A stretch of 64,000 nt of DNA from Actinomycetes bacterium. Lineage in GTDB: Bacteria > Actinomycetota > Coriobacteriia > WRKU01 > WQUG01. The notes beneath the pieces are model-generated. The model saw only the letters and a program-made list of their open reading frames with translations. It ran no database searches and was not told where the DNA came from. This document shows positions 12,801-19,580 of the stretch, in pieces. The stretch's first letter is position 1. Each line of letters starts with the position of its first letter. Both the position numbers and the translations under genes were made by a program. Location of the stretch: contig JAISUC010000003.1 in NCBI GenBank assembly GCA_031272275.1, forward strand, positions 28,214 to 92,213, given 5' to 3'.

Positions 12801-15244
12801 ACGACCCGGACGCAACGGTGTACTACCAAATCAACGGGGATGCGGCCGACACCTACTCTACCCCCTTCGACCTGGATGCATCGGGTGTGTACACCATCAC
12901 CTATTGGTCGGTCGACGCTGTGGGTAACGTCGAACAGGTCCAGGTTGCGACCTTCCTGGTTGATGCGGACGCACCGGTGGCGCTGATTGCGCCGGACGGT
13001 GGTCTGTACGCCGGAAACAGCTTGGACATACACCTGTCGGCAACCGACGTCGGCGTGGGTGTGACAGACATCGTCTATAGCATCGACGGGGGAGCAGACA
13101 CCACCTATACGGCTGCCATAACGCTGCCTGCCGGCACGCACACCGTGACGGCATGGGCCGTTGACGGCGTCGGAAACGTCAGCACGCGGGTCAGCGAGAC
13201 CTACACGATTGACGGATCGGCCCCGGTGACGGTTATCACCCCGGCATCTGACACGACCTGGCGACGCGACATCACGGGCTTCAGCCTGACGGCGACCGAT
13301 AACGTGAATCTGCCGGTCGTGACCTATTACAGTCTGGATGGAGCGGCATACGTCGTCTATACCCCGGGCAGCACCGTGCCCCTGGCCCAGGGCGCGCATT
13401 TCGTGAACTATTACAGCGTGGATGCGGCCGGCAACATCGAGGTCGTGCACACTGCGACCTACCTGATTGACCGCACGGCACCCACCAGCACCATCACGCC
13501 TGACGGCGGTATCAACACCGGGCTGATTTCGATTACGGCGACCGACAACCTGTCGGGTGTGGACTTTGTGCGCTATCGCATCCTACGCGACGGCGTGACC
13601 GACATTACCGGCTGGACGGTCTATACCGGACCGATTTCGATCACCCAGGAAGGCAACTACGTCATCGAGTACTATTCCACGGATCGTGCAGGCAACGTCG
13701 AGCCGGTCCGCAGCAGCGACGTGTTCTACTATGACCACACACCGCCCCAGTCCTTCATCGTGCCGGTGACCTCGCCCACGCGCAGCAACGTGGCGACCGT
13801 GACCGCATACGACATGGGATCGGGTGTGGCATATACGCTGTACTATCTGGATCAGTCGGCACCGACGACGTTGGCCGCCAACGGCGAAATCCCGCTGGGT
13901 GCCGACGGGACGCACATCGTGACTTACTGGTCGGTCGACCGCGCAGGCAATGTCGAGGTGCCGAAAACCCAGGTGCTGGTGGTCGATACCACCGCGCCCG
14001 AACTGCGCTACAGCCCCACCCAGACACGGCGCAAGACGGCCGATGTCACGCTGGCTGCCAAGGACAACCTGACCGGTGTTGACGAAATCTATTACTGGAC
14101 CGAGGGAGTGACCGCGATCGGTTCAGCCGCCGCCCCCGAAATCTACGTCGGCCCCATCGAACTGTCGGTGGCGGGTACCACGACCGTGCATTTCTGGGCG
14201 ACCGACCGGGTGGGCAATACCAGCGGCGTGCAGGATATTACCTATAACTGTGACCCGGATGTGCCGTTGACGCGCCCGACCCTGTTGCCGGGACAGTACG
14301 CGGCGACCGAGTTCAGCTTTGTGGTCGAGGACGCATCCCCCACCACGACTTGGTATTTGATCAACGACCTGCCCCAGAATCCGCAGACACCGACGGTGTG
14401 GGATGGAAATCCCATTCAGTTGCCGACCGGTGCCGACGGAATCTATGACATCACCTATTGGTCGGCCGATGATCGCGTCAATACCGAGCCGCGCAACAAG
14501 GTCACCTACCTGATAGACACCACGGCACCGGTCTCGGAAGCCACGCCGGCGTCTGCAGTGCCGGTCCAGTCACAGGACGTGCATCTGTGGGCGACCGATG
14601 AACTGGTCGGAGTGAAAACCATTTGGTATCAGTGGGATGCGGTTACACCGGGCACTCCGCAGATTCTGGCAATGCCGGCGCCTGCCGCGTACGGCGATAT
14701 GTTCCATCTGACCGAATCGGGTACTTACGAGCTGCATTGGTGGGCAGAGGACAAGGTCGGAAACATCGAGGACGAACACGTCCGGACCTACGTGGTTGAC
14801 GCGGATGCACCGGTTACCACCGCCGACCTGTTCCAGCCGACGACCACCAAACTGGCGCGCATCACTTTGACGGCCGACGACCCTACGGTCAACGGTGTTG
14901 CCAGTGGCGTGGATCAGATCTACTATTCGTTGAACCAGGGCGCATACCAGCCCTACACGGGACCGTTGACCTTTACCGATGACGGCGTGTACGCGGTCGA
15001 CTTTTATGCGGTGGATGCGGCGGGCAATGTCGAGATCGAGCGCACGATTGTCGTGCATCTGGCGACACCGACCATCATCACGCAGAGTCTGCCGGCAACC
15101 ACGACCGGACCGAGCTCGTACAGTCTGCCGCCGACCGGCGAGACCGAACGTGTTCTGGCATGGATCGCGCTGGCAGTGCTGGTGACCGGTGGGGTTGTGG
15201 CGGTCGAAACACAGCGCCGCCGGCGCCGGGCGACCGTGAAATAG
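812..15244 (+). CDS. Giant LPXTG-anchored multidomain surface adhesin
   Basis: This 4810-residue frame continues the one ending at 751. The GTG at 812 is only the first possible start after the amber codon and is probably not a natural start. Order of parts: SpaA/Cna-B prealbumin folds (about residues 1-1700); DUF11-like segments (about 1850-2220); four SdrD-type B domains, each with a D.N.NG or D.DRDG calcium-type loop (starting near 2267, 2398, 2530 and 2656); one InlB-type B repeat (about 2772-2846, ending TLYAHYVEN); then 22 OmpL47-like repeats of about 86 residues with the signature SVDxxGNxE (about 2847-4750). The C-terminus has LPPTGE at residues 4772-4777, a hydrophobic helix and a basic tail, which is a sortase signal. 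It is expected to be covalently wall-linked and to act in adhesion. No sortase gene is in the window. Ligand unknown. Confidence 0.9.
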   Translation: MPSGGGTSRNFTLSSGDYKVNLPPGTYDVTLNAPSNGRVLTAQTVTVTIAARQAATATLPAGLFHIDSGTQERSLDYTGTTQVAAFIGAFPPNITATKKRSDSSANLSGAVFALYKQNAAGTDWELVMNGATRVTATSASNGTFSFASVQPGIYALVEVGEVSGLMRPEYADTFHNTAGNSTVADLKTTVPVSAATAFSTLPTVTVAYSNYHATTPQNLNVGNILNVPLVPVQIRKVDAAATTLTTLANIGGASYNIINTANSAVVATVTTVGGQPFTVAADKLGPGTYRIQETALSGDSAGYELSTDTVTFTILTDGTLDASTITWTDTRGATNSVGDDHVAVTYATASGVSVTFPNVKKPAVTVTKTGQTSEMTIDNGSLKRATEPLPGANFKLYRIDSFNVKHYFVIDSNGRITGETTNISNATTLTTDASGRFNLVDLDSSAEYWLTELDAPVVIGDETGERHYDPVDDFKISFTLSHKDSLHASDPGYRDRYMTNVSGGDAWSTLTGLTITNKLDPRYIHIKKWAVETTSTAADPSGYALTANRAESAGALFAVYQYDATAPNKRGQLVDTIYIGSGSLEYANHGNSSQLPEGKYVLVELNPPAGYSTQAAFLLNTGQPVREDGGTSSPYFELNGPGVAVPPGSNTHPGGGDSGWESGLDGLSYVVDLTGSNTDAYLDIGNLGQNDAGAGRQVRIHATKVGYSIDENMDLHYNGPIDDVWFDVYPAYIKNGVYLRIPGAASVAQVKTGTLWASDGMGGSDVVHGDFVTLPLSLDAIFSSPDVVSRIASMTASDQLLVTRNDLILIERGPLPPSYEPINAANPPGFGVSWESSAGALISPSLNEQWSAPATYNPDLAEHAGYTPMTNVRGHGWLQIEKRSYLSPNNLLSGGTFTLLKRAPGATDTTGATAMGTVTIGTDGLIPTNADSEIAHALQLSPGYYYLIETDAPAGYNTCGEYSVNNSARTSFASAAVIGAFAVRDMQITTVRVYDRPYTEAFFRNFWDYQTSDQTSMTGDWTITAHPSTYTGATVLTPTADNSLHLTGLADGSYTVRLTGISTAASAGYTANTVAGSLGFSFTVSAGAVVPGSTMTVGGIPMPVINTGIVDESNAPAGVWAYTDSSSIYTFCISNPAKGALVIRKGYVDSTGTAHDDTAADLTDATFMVEQYNSGSGTWSVASESPLTWHRASDETNGLRTLLPPGTYRLTETAANDATKYSVASTPVYVVISNTGVVYLRNASSSIGTTSTPLTAANTGSMNRFYNSSSYGQLIMKKLAQPTDVSSLPGATFKLFTSVAGTVGPEYTGASFAWIDSMTGYRITAPAGDYFAFEATSPAGYATRSDYLPVHITAAATPYYAGYNSPLNVNTAAFLNAPLLTLTVGKTTEYPHLVDENGIELRPARTEHVQGVEMQLYRRTDTTGIVAADWSLVATASTSGVVGPNFGTCNFSGLNVGEYRVVEVLPTDTFMATNADYATLAAADSFYIRYNAATNTLYTAGPMAELDTSTNTLTIDNDFTGFIIAAHLLDYDNHNIPIAGATFRVWENYDAPSDTFSGPMFGGQVFSTDSTGIAEFPALMIPPTGTGITYYIEQVSTIGDYVISDFYDPHIKAVTVAIPVNPNAKNTEVFYNKRFTEDLELKISKDLASGATTPVVPLADAAGAFDTTYEISVDSTALASAFPLNNVTIKDSGLRFLGQDPTNSLATTAVPAPTPSYSFEEVRIFPTTAYATATSTSGTPIYANVNGLGWKLLDDPAGVTWSLPAGNDTTLEIVYSQTLPSSVAALYTVGPQLQVGKIEVSTHIDRFMPNSSQPEVLQADNKVTLSAIAPETLADASDDYILYWPIETERPQMQVTKTRVDSGAKKPGDEATFHLTLKNVSTNPAMIIEQPILIDYMPREWMSLARDEVTGDPKQSVVATATAPGVAADVNFQIVDTLSESVMMWTFPNSQLAPGESVTVEVTGKLAAIVGAAMVDNEAYGTSGEALRATAQFPTGAQFTWTTALSPSNRIYDDGGANAERAARWDKLNAFPELQGKGLFIRADTNVNIARSGSVNILRSIMTNRENFWYSGANPVTVYPGDTISYRLQLNNDFASTTNATLRNISITDVLPYSGDWRSTGWTAALRSLLQVDPASITVESAQLGPLTGVDVEIHSSNTRDLFTDWDGTPAVANAGQTVGLTTDTTSFRVDFPGLVINAEDTITIIFEWNIPQTIAGSVIAANVYQLGNVNFQATYDLYRNATPLGTDIKAPSNIVRARFDVETIDIAGNVWEDAAVAYDGVHDIGEAAIPGATVQLWQRRGSTATLLDTTVTDANGDYLFAGVRSCYGESDLSYQVVFVNPDTDLYRYSPAHASATTTSTDSDAETVSAGSVDGRTAWLVLYDSIDNLDCGLWKGSYVAGRAWFDENANGAYEVGETLLANVGARLVDNLTGATVATTMTAADGSYRFNALRAGDYSVVLDKSALFAPNWTYRWTTPNVAAAGEQYDSDAVPIDAAGTSATATATVGAVAYNQTVDTLSDGGVIAYANSLGGRVWHDTDRDGVRQSTEAAFPNVQVKLFKRVDGVETLVETTLTAADGTYRFEWVDYSPGIAYQILFVNPQNDHWWFTTPFAGTDRTVDSDAVRISDLHYLATTTWFAPDGNQDAIDAGLFSRDTVAGWVFLDANHNGLFDDGEYGVGNVTVQLSDAQGSQTTTSIAAPGPEGHFLFTDLNEESTPTITVLNPDTSRYRFTTPTTGGSIVVADAGHTLATYDIGPVDYFYGPVRVGLIERVTLTFDAQDGTITGTTLDETATAAWPGDTFGAFPSAEKPNHSFLGWFTKPIGGTQVMGPLVADTDMTLYAHYVENVPPVVFIQPASGNYSTDPLPVTLTATDVYTGVSAIYYLLDSDPTTYTYTGGFNVGEGTHTVTAWAVDGVGNVGPVATTTWVVDATAPLTTLTTPTHSPLNAADVAGGDSFVTLTATDFAGLGVYATYYRVDGSADVTYTAPFDLAAYGQGTHVVTYWSVDVLGNIETPATTRVFVIDTVAPVTTPNPLPATAGADLSSIVLWPVDPNPGTGVAVTYYRLNDSTPETYTGRIDFTTQGTQKVEFWSVDVAGNVEVHQIVYYNVDTASAHTVISPFGGISAETTFTLTCDETSATVYYQINGDAETVYTGPVGLSVSGVYTVAYWSVDALGNREPVQVATFLVDTDAPQAFIAPNPATYLGESITLSAVDVGVGVAEIHYSVTGDTVVADTVYTGAIVLNPGTSTVTYWAVDGVGNVSDVQFATYTLDGDAPVSWLNTPTHSPLNAVDVVAGDSMVTLDATDTAGTGVAHLWYRVDGAARLDYLVTGPFDLAAYGEGQHTITYWAVDASGNIETPANQNVFVIDTVAPVTVPNPLPSLVPTTVTQVVLYATDPNPGTGVAATYYKLNSDPTTYTYTGRITLPGQGTQTVEFWSVDVAGNVEVHQVVTYNVDTTGAHTVISPFGGTSAETTFTLTCSDASADVYYQINGGPQTLYTGPVALNSTGTYTVTYWSVDDLGNTEQVQVSTFVVDTDLPVAHLTPAAGLYGADGCTFGVSGTDVGVGVAALYYTLDGGADTLYTDPVVLTAGTHTVTAWAVDGVGNVSAVVTYTYTVDDNAPVTTITPASSTVWRNDINAFSLTATDNLNLPVVTYYSLDGAPYATYTTGATVALADGAHFVNYYSVDAAGNIEVVRTAVYLVDHVAPVSTITPDGGVNPGAISITATDTLSGVDHIDYRVLDDTGGVVVGWTVYTGPITLPGDGTYQIEYRATDRAGNVEATRTSRYYTVDGSAPETVLTTPTHSPLNLADYLAGDCVVTLVATDYAGVGIDATYYVIDGGVRQTYTGPFDLKDAAGDGTHSVLYWSVDAAGNVETPAKTSVFVIDTVAPVTTVYPTPSLTATTVTQIVLQATDPNPGTGVAATYYRLNDSSVATYTGRIDFTTQGTQKVEFWSVDVAGNTEVPQVVYYNVDTVAAHTVISPFGGISNGVTVSFSNNDPDATVYYQINGDAADTYSTPFDLDASGVYTITYWSVDAVGNVEQVQVATFLVDADAPVALIAPDGGLYAGNSLDIHLSATDVGVGVTDIVYSIDGGADTTYTAAITLPAGTHTVTAWAVDGVGNVSTRVSETYTIDGSAPVTVITPASDTTWRRDITGFSLTATDNVNLPVVTYYSLDGAAYVVYTPGSTVPLAQGAHFVNYYSVDAAGNIEVVHTATYLIDRTAPTSTITPDGGINTGLISITATDNLSGVDFVRYRILRDGVTDITGWTVYTGPISITQEGNYVIEYYSTDRAGNVEPVRSSDVFYYDHTPPQSFIVPVTSPTRSNVATVTAYDMGSGVAYTLYYLDQSAPTTLAANGEIPLGADGTHIVTYWSVDRAGNVEVPKTQVLVVDTTAPELRYSPTQTRRKTADVTLAAKDNLTGVDEIYYWTEGVTAIGSAAAPEIYVGPIELSVAGTTTVHFWATDRVGNTSGVQDITYNCDPDVPLTRPTLLPGQYAATEFSFVVEDASPTTTWYLINDLPQNPQTPTVWDGNPIQLPTGADGIYDITYWSADDRVNTEPRNKVTYLIDTTAPVSEATPASAVPVQSQDVHLWATDELVGVKTIWYQWDAVTPGTPQILAMPAPAAYGDMFHLTESGTYELHWWAEDKVGNIEDEHVRTYVVDADAPVTTADLFQPTTTKLARITLTADDPTVNGVASGVDQIYYSLNQGAYQPYTGPLTFTDDGVYAVDFYAVDAAGNVEIERTIVVHLATPTIITQSLPATTTGPSSYSLPPTGETERVLAWIALAVLVTGGVVAVETQRRRRRATVK

Positions 15245-15260
15245 GAATTACATTTACCAC

Positions 15261-15296
15261 CGTCATTGCGAGACCGCCGCAGGCGGGCGTGGCAAT
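15261..15296. repeat. REP-like palindromic element
   Basis: It starts CGTCATTGCG and ends GCGTGGCAATAC, so ATTGC/GCAAT form inverted ends. An inner CCGCC/GGCGG hairpin lies between. A second element with the same opening ten bases lies at 22461. Intergenic elements of this general form are common in bacteria. Confidence 0.5.
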
Positions 15297-15301
15297 ACAT
15301 G

Positions 15302-15327
15302 CGGGGCGGGCAGCAGTGCCCGCCCCG
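15302..15327. terminator. Convergent terminator hairpin
   Basis: A perfect 11-bp stem (CGGGGCGGGCA / TGCCCGCCCCG) with a GCAG loop lies between the convergent adhesin (+) and MFS (-) genes. It is followed on the + strand by GTTTGT. AT-rich flanks (ATACA / TGTAT) extend the pairing, so it could work in both directions. Confidence 0.65.
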
Positions 15328-15375
15328 GTTTGTATGCCCGGGCGGCGCCACGTGCAGCCCAGCGCCTTCCGTGCC

Positions 15376-16713
15376 TTATTCTTCGAACAACAGGTGAGCG
15401 TCCTCGGTGCTGGAAGCGCGTTCGCGCGGATTGATGTCGTCGGGGTCGGCAAAGGGGTCCACCTGGCTGATTTTGCGCCCTGCCGCTTTGCGGCGATCGA
15501 TTCGGTACGAACTGCGGACCAACACGACCGCAAACAGCACCGTCAGAAAGCCTGCCGCCACCAACACCGCCTGTGGCGACGTCCATTTCGCCAGCGTGGG
15601 GGCGACCACCAGCGGTAACAAAGTCAGCGCGATGCGAAAGGTCTGTATCGTCCCCAGCGTGCGCCCGGCCTTTTCCAAGGGGCTGTCCACCTGAATCAGA
15701 GTCCGCATCATCGGTTCGTTGATGCCGAACGCGACCCCCAGCACAAAGCTGCCGCACGCCGCCCACCAGACCGAATGGGTCCCCACATACAACACGGTAC
15801 CCAGACCCTCCAGCAGCAGCATCGCAACCAAGCTGCGCGCGTTCACCCAGCGGGTGTTGGCGCGTGCCAATACGACCGAGCCCAACACCAGTCCCACGCC
15901 GGTGATGGTGTTCATCCAGCCCATCCAGGAAATCCCGACTTGCAACACATCGCGATAATACAGGCTCTCCAGCGCATCGAATGCCCCGAAGGCAAACCAC
16001 ATCATGACACCCACCACCAGGTAATAGCGCAGCGACTGATGCTGAAACACAAACCGCGCACCCTCGACGGCTTCGCGCACGGGGTGGCGCCTTTCCGTGC
16101 GTCCCCCATCCGACGCGTCCCCGCCGCGGTCCGGCCGGTAACGCTCGCGCACCGCCAGCGTTATCAGGGCGGCGGCCGCCACGGCCCCTGCGGTGAACAC
16201 GAACAGGCGCATCGTCGGGAAATACCGCGTGATCAAACCCGCCGCAAACGGTCCCACAATCGTCGCCGTAAACCCGCCGATGGTCACCAGCGTGTTGATG
16301 CGCTTCAGGCCCGTTCGGTCACGTTCCAGATAGGGGGCGAAACTCCCCAAAGCGGTTTTGATGATCGACATACAATAGCCCACCAGCCCGGCAAACACCG
16401 AATAGGCATAAATGTTGGTGCCGCACCACTGGCCCGCCACACACAGCACGACCAGCGTCGCATTGAACAGAAAGGTCGTCCTGCGCGGTCCCATACGGTC
16501 GATGAACACGCCCGATGACGCGTCGCCCAACACGTGGCTGAAGTTCAACACGAACATCACGGTCGCCATCAGCGCCGGCCCCGCGTTGAACCCGTACGCC
16601 AAATACCCCAGGAAACCGACGAAATACGCCGCCTCTATGCCGACGTTTGCCAAAAACGACGCACCGATCAACCTGCGCTCGTTTGCGCCGGTGCGTGCGA
16701 ACACGTTAGGCAC
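15376..16713 (-). CDS. MFS transporter
   Basis: A 445-residue membrane protein with about 12 hydrophobic segments and a central charged loop (about residues 195-220), the layout of the major facilitator superfamily. The loop between helices 2 and 3 (DRMGPRRT) is a degenerate motif A. The C-terminal tail is acidic. The start is GTG at 16713, inside the end of cimA (8-base overlap), so it should be translationally coupled to cimA and ilvE. Substrate unknown. The operon suggests amino-acid or organic-acid export, but only by neighbourhood. Confidence 0.85.
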   Translation of the reverse strand: MPNVFARTGANERRLIGASFLANVGIEAAYFVGFLGYLAYGFNAGPALMATVMFVLNFSHVLGDASSGVFIDRMGPRRTTFLFNATLVVLCVAGQWCGTNIYAYSVFAGLVGYCMSIIKTALGSFAPYLERDRTGLKRINTLVTIGGFTATIVGPFAAGLITRYFPTMRLFVFTAGAVAAAALITLAVRERYRPDRGGDASDGGRTERRHPVREAVEGARFVFQHQSLRYYLVVGVMMWFAFGAFDALESLYYRDVLQVGISWMGWMNTITGVGLVLGSVVLARANTRWVNARSLVAMLLLEGLGTVLYVGTHSVWWAACGSFVLGVAFGINEPMMRTLIQVDSPLEKAGRTLGTIQTFRIALTLLPLVVAPTLAKWTSPQAVLVAAGFLTVLFAVVLVRSSYRIDRRKAAGRKISQVDPFADPDDINPRERASSTEDAHLLFEE

Positions 16714-18424
16714 GATGAATCAGCCCGTACTCGATACTTTGAACCAGTGCCTCCCACGAGGCCTCGATGATGTTCTCGGACACGCCGACTGTCCCCCAAC
16801 CATTGCGGGGGAGCGCGTCCCCGACCGCGTCTGCCGCGCCCTCGTCTGCCTGTGCAGAGGTAATCAACACGCGTGTTATCGCGTCGGTCCCGCTGCTTTC
16901 GTCCAGCACGCGCACCTTATAGTCCGTCAGCCGAATGTCTGCCAGCTGCGGATAGAACCGCAGCAAAGCCTGGCGCAAGGCCACGTCCAGCGCGTTGATC
17001 GGACCGTTGCCCTCGCCGGTTGCGACAAAGCGCTCGTCGCCGACGTGGATCTTAATGGTCGCCTCGGTCGCCACCGCCCCGCTTGCGCGTTTCTCTGCAA
17101 TCACGCGAAAGCTCTCCAACTGAAACAGGGGAGTATAGCTGCCCTGCTGCTTTTCAATTAACAAAGCCAGCGACGCATCCGCCGCCTCGAAACTGTAGCC
17201 GCGCGCCTCGGCTTGCTTGACCTGTTCCAACACGGCGGCAGCCGTGGTCTCGTCGACGTCCAGATGCAGGTCCTGCCCCAGCAGTTTCAGCGAGGCACGC
17301 CCCGCCAGCTCGCTCACCAACACGCGCGAGATGTTTCCCACGCGTGCCGGGTCGATGTGCTCATAGGCGCCCGGAACCCGTGCGGTCGCGCTGGCGTGCA
17401 GACCCGCTTTGCAGGTGAATGCGGCAGACCCCACATAGGGGTGGTGGACATCTATTTTGACGTTGGCGACATCGGCCACAAACCGGCTGACCGATGTGAT
17501 TTGCTCCAGCTGTTCGGGCGACAGGCAGGTATCCCCCCGTTTCAGGGCCAGGGAGGCCGCGGTCACCAACAGGTCGGCGTTTCCCGCGCGCTCACCCAGT
17601 CCGTTCACGGTACCCTGCACCATCTGTGCGCCCGCCCCCGCCGCAATCAGCGAGTTTGCGACCGCGCATCCCGTGTCGTTATGGAAATGCACCCCCAGCA
17701 TGACTGACCGACCGGGCGCATCGGCGCCGTCCAGGCGGCCGGTCAACGCGCGCAGCACCGTCGTGGCGTCCGCGACCGCACCGGCCACCACATCGGGCAA
17801 GGTCCCGCCGTTCGTGTCGCACAGCACCACCGCGTCTGCGCCGGCGTCCACCGCAGCGGTCAGCACGGCACGGGCATAGTCGGCGTTTCCCGCGATTCCG
17901 GCGGCACGGTTCACATCCGCACCGTCGAACCAATGCTCCAGGTCGACGAAGACCTCACGGCCGGCATCTTTCAACAGCCGGATACTGTCGGTCAGCATCT
18001 CCAGGTTGCGCTCCAAACCCACCCGCAGGGTCTCGCGCACCATGCGGTCCCAGGCCTTTGCGACCACACACACCACAGGGGCGCCGCTGTCCAACAGGGC
18101 GCGCAAGCCGGCATCATCGCAGGCCGGACCGTCTGAATGCTGTATCGTACCGAATGCAACCAGACGCGGGGACGTACTCCCCCCTGTTTTTCCGGGTGTG
18201 TTATCGGGTGCGTTGTCGGGTGTCTGTGCGGCGAACAGTGCCCGTGCCGCGTGGAAAAACGCGGCCTCTTTGGGGTTGGATGCGGGAAAACCGCCCTCGA
18301 TATAGGGCACGCCCAGTTCTATCAGACGCGCGCAGATGCGCAGGCGGTCTTCCAGCGAATAGGAAATCCCCTGGGCCTGCGCACCGTCGCGCAGTGTCGT
18401 GTCATATAGAACGGTCCCGGCCAT
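16706..18424 (-). CDS. cimA: (R)-citramalate synthase
   Basis: A 572-residue enzyme that condenses pyruvate with acetyl-CoA to citramalate, the first step of the threonine-independent isoleucine route. The N-terminal HMGL/LeuA-type TIM barrel opens with YDTTLRDGAQ, has the metal-binding HFHND (about residues 240-245) and the GERAGNADL segment. The C-terminal part, about 170 residues, is the LeuA allosteric dimer domain. The ATG at 18424 overlaps the ilvE stop as TAATG; an ATG at 18445 inside ilvE is an alternative. Oddity: around residues 77-97 there is a low-complexity linker (repeated PDN, then GGSTSP) that normal CimA lacks. It is encoded by three 12-bp repeats plus a copy of the GGGGGAGYRYGTCCC motif. 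A second copy lies near the C-terminus. Confidence 0.9.
   Translation of the reverse strand: MAGTVLYDTTLRDGAQAQGISYSLEDRLRICARLIELGVPYIEGGFPASNPKEAAFFHAARALFAAQTPDNAPDNTPGKTGGSTSPRLVAFGTIQHSDGPACDDAGLRALLDSGAPVVCVVAKAWDRMVRETLRVGLERNLEMLTDSIRLLKDAGREVFVDLEHWFDGADVNRAAGIAGNADYARAVLTAAVDAGADAVVLCDTNGGTLPDVVAGAVADATTVLRALTGRLDGADAPGRSVMLGVHFHNDTGCAVANSLIAAGAGAQMVQGTVNGLGERAGNADLLVTAASLALKRGDTCLSPEQLEQITSVSRFVADVANVKIDVHHPYVGSAAFTCKAGLHASATARVPGAYEHIDPARVGNISRVLVSELAGRASLKLLGQDLHLDVDETTAAAVLEQVKQAEARGYSFEAADASLALLIEKQQGSYTPLFQLESFRVIAEKRASGAVATEATIKIHVGDERFVATGEGNGPINALDVALRQALLRFYPQLADIRLTDYKVRVLDESSGTDAITRVLITSAQADEGAADAVGDALPRNGWGTVGVSENIIEASWEALVQSIEYGLIHRA
16807..16821 (+). repeat. GGGGGAGYRYGTCCC dispersed repeat, copy 1 (in cimA)
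   Basis: GGGGGAGCGCGTCCC, on the strand opposite to cimA and in frame within its C-terminal domain, where it encodes part of a GDALPRNG loop. Confidence 0.6.
18169..18183 (-). repeat. GGGGGAGYRYGTCCC dispersed repeat, copy 2 (in cimA)
   Basis: On the coding strand it reads GGGGGAGTACGTCCC and encodes GGSTSP in the extra linker of CimA. Three 12-bp units (each starting CGGGTG on the + strand) follow at 18193-18228. Confidence 0.7.
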
Positions 18425-19347
18425 TACCGGACGTAGGTGATCCAATCGCCGTGCGCGTCGCTGCGTCCCTCGACGATGTCGAAAAAGGCTTTCTGCAGCG
18501 CCTTGGTCACGTCGCCGGCCCGACCGTTGCCGACCGTGATGCCGTCGACCGCCGTCACCGGCACGACTTCGGCCGCGGTACCCGTCAGGAAAAACTCGTC
18601 GGCCGTATACAGTTCGGTGCGCGCCAACGAACGCTCCTGCGTGTCGTAGCCCAGGTCACGCGCCAGCTCCAGAATCGAGGCACGCGTGATACCCGGCAGG
18701 ATGCCGTCGGACACCGGCGGGGTCACCACGGTGGTGCCGTACACCACAAACAGGTTGTCGCCGCTGCCCTCGCAGACCTGGCCGGCCTCGTTCAAAATGA
18801 CGGCCTCGCCATAGCCGTTACGCGTCGCCTCGACGCGGGCAAAGCCGCTGTTCACATAGTTACCCGTCGCCTTGATTCCCGGGGGCAGAGCGTTGATTGA
18901 GCGCTGACGCCAGCTGCTGGTGCCGACCGAGATGCCGGCCTCGATGGCCTCGGCACCCAGATAGGTGTCCCAGGGCCAGCACGCCACGATGATATCGACC
19001 GGGGCCGCCAGCGGGTCAACCCCCATCGAGCCATAGCCGCGATACACCAGCGGACGGATATAGCAACTGTCGACCTTGTTGGCCGCCACCGTGTCGACGA
19101 CGACCTGACAGATTTCATCCAGCGTGTACGGGATGTCCATGTACAGCATCCTCGACGAGTTCAGCAAACGCTGCATGTGCTCGCGCAGACGGAAAATCGC
19201 AGGTCCGCGGTCCGTCGCATAGGCGCGAATCCCCTCGAACACGCCGCTGCCGTAATGCAGCGCGTGCGTCAATACGTGCGTCGTGGCCTTTTCCCATTCG
19301 ACCAGCTCGCCATTTTTCCAGATGAATTCGACTGTCGGTTGTGCCAT
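18424..19347 (-). CDS. ilvE: Branched-chain amino acid aminotransferase
   Basis: A 307-residue class IV PLP aminotransferase. It catalyses the last step of isoleucine, leucine and valine synthesis and the first step of their breakdown. Visible motifs: YGSGVFEGIRAY, the PLP-lysine region GIKATGNYVNS, and the GxxPGITR phosphate-binding loop (DGILPGITRASIL). The start is the ATG at 19347, with AAGAAGGA six to seven bases upstream; the frame extends to 19428 but those extra residues do not look like protein. It is first in an operon with cimA and the MFS gene, consistent with isoleucine synthesis. Its product class also connects to the 2-oxoacid oxidoreductase at 48697-51508. Confidence 0.93.
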   Translation of the reverse strand: MAQPTVEFIWKNGELVEWEKATTHVLTHALHYGSGVFEGIRAYATDRGPAIFRLREHMQRLLNSSRMLYMDIPYTLDEICQVVVDTVAANKVDSCYIRPLVYRGYGSMGVDPLAAPVDIIVACWPWDTYLGAEAIEAGISVGTSSWRQRSINALPPGIKATGNYVNSGFARVEATRNGYGEAVILNEAGQVCEGSGDNLFVVYGTTVVTPPVSDGILPGITRASILELARDLGYDTQERSLARTELYTADEFFLTGTAAEVVPVTAVDGITVGNGRAGDVTKALQKAFFDIVEGRSDAHGDWITYVR

Positions 19348-19460
19348 GATATCCTTCTTCCCGTTTCCGTGTGCTGTGCTTATTTCCGCATTTCCGTTCA
19401 GGACCGACCGGGTCGACCAGGCGCGCATAATCGCAAATCAACCACGGTATCCGGTCTTTC

Positions 19461-19471
19461 TATACTATACT
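19461..19471 (+). promoter_or_regulatory. Possible divergent promoter region
   Basis: The 233-base divergent gap 19348-19580 (ilvE / amidohydrolase) holds one AT-rich patch with two overlapping TATACT boxes on the + strand and TATAGT-like boxes on the other. No convincing -35 element is seen. No leader-peptide attenuator rich in Ile, Leu or Val codons was found before ilvE. Confidence 0.3.
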
Positions 19472-19580
19472 ATTTCCAACCACCTGCCGCACGTCTGTAC
19501 CTACGACCGTACCTGCACGTCCGCCCCTGTCCGCGCCCGAACCTGCACAGCGTTGTTTCAAAACCATGAGGGGGAGTTTG

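Noticed and set aside
9941..13450. 1169-residue open frame on the minus strand
   Set aside because: It mirrors the 22-repeat adhesin region. Its His/Arg/Gly-rich repetitive text comes from reverse reading of biased codons, and the + strand frame has real domains and a sorting signal.
749..15244. Reassignment of TAG to glutamine in this organism
   Set aside because: TAG ends several intact genes here at the expected places (adhesin, M20 enzyme, NYN protein, pyrophosphatase).
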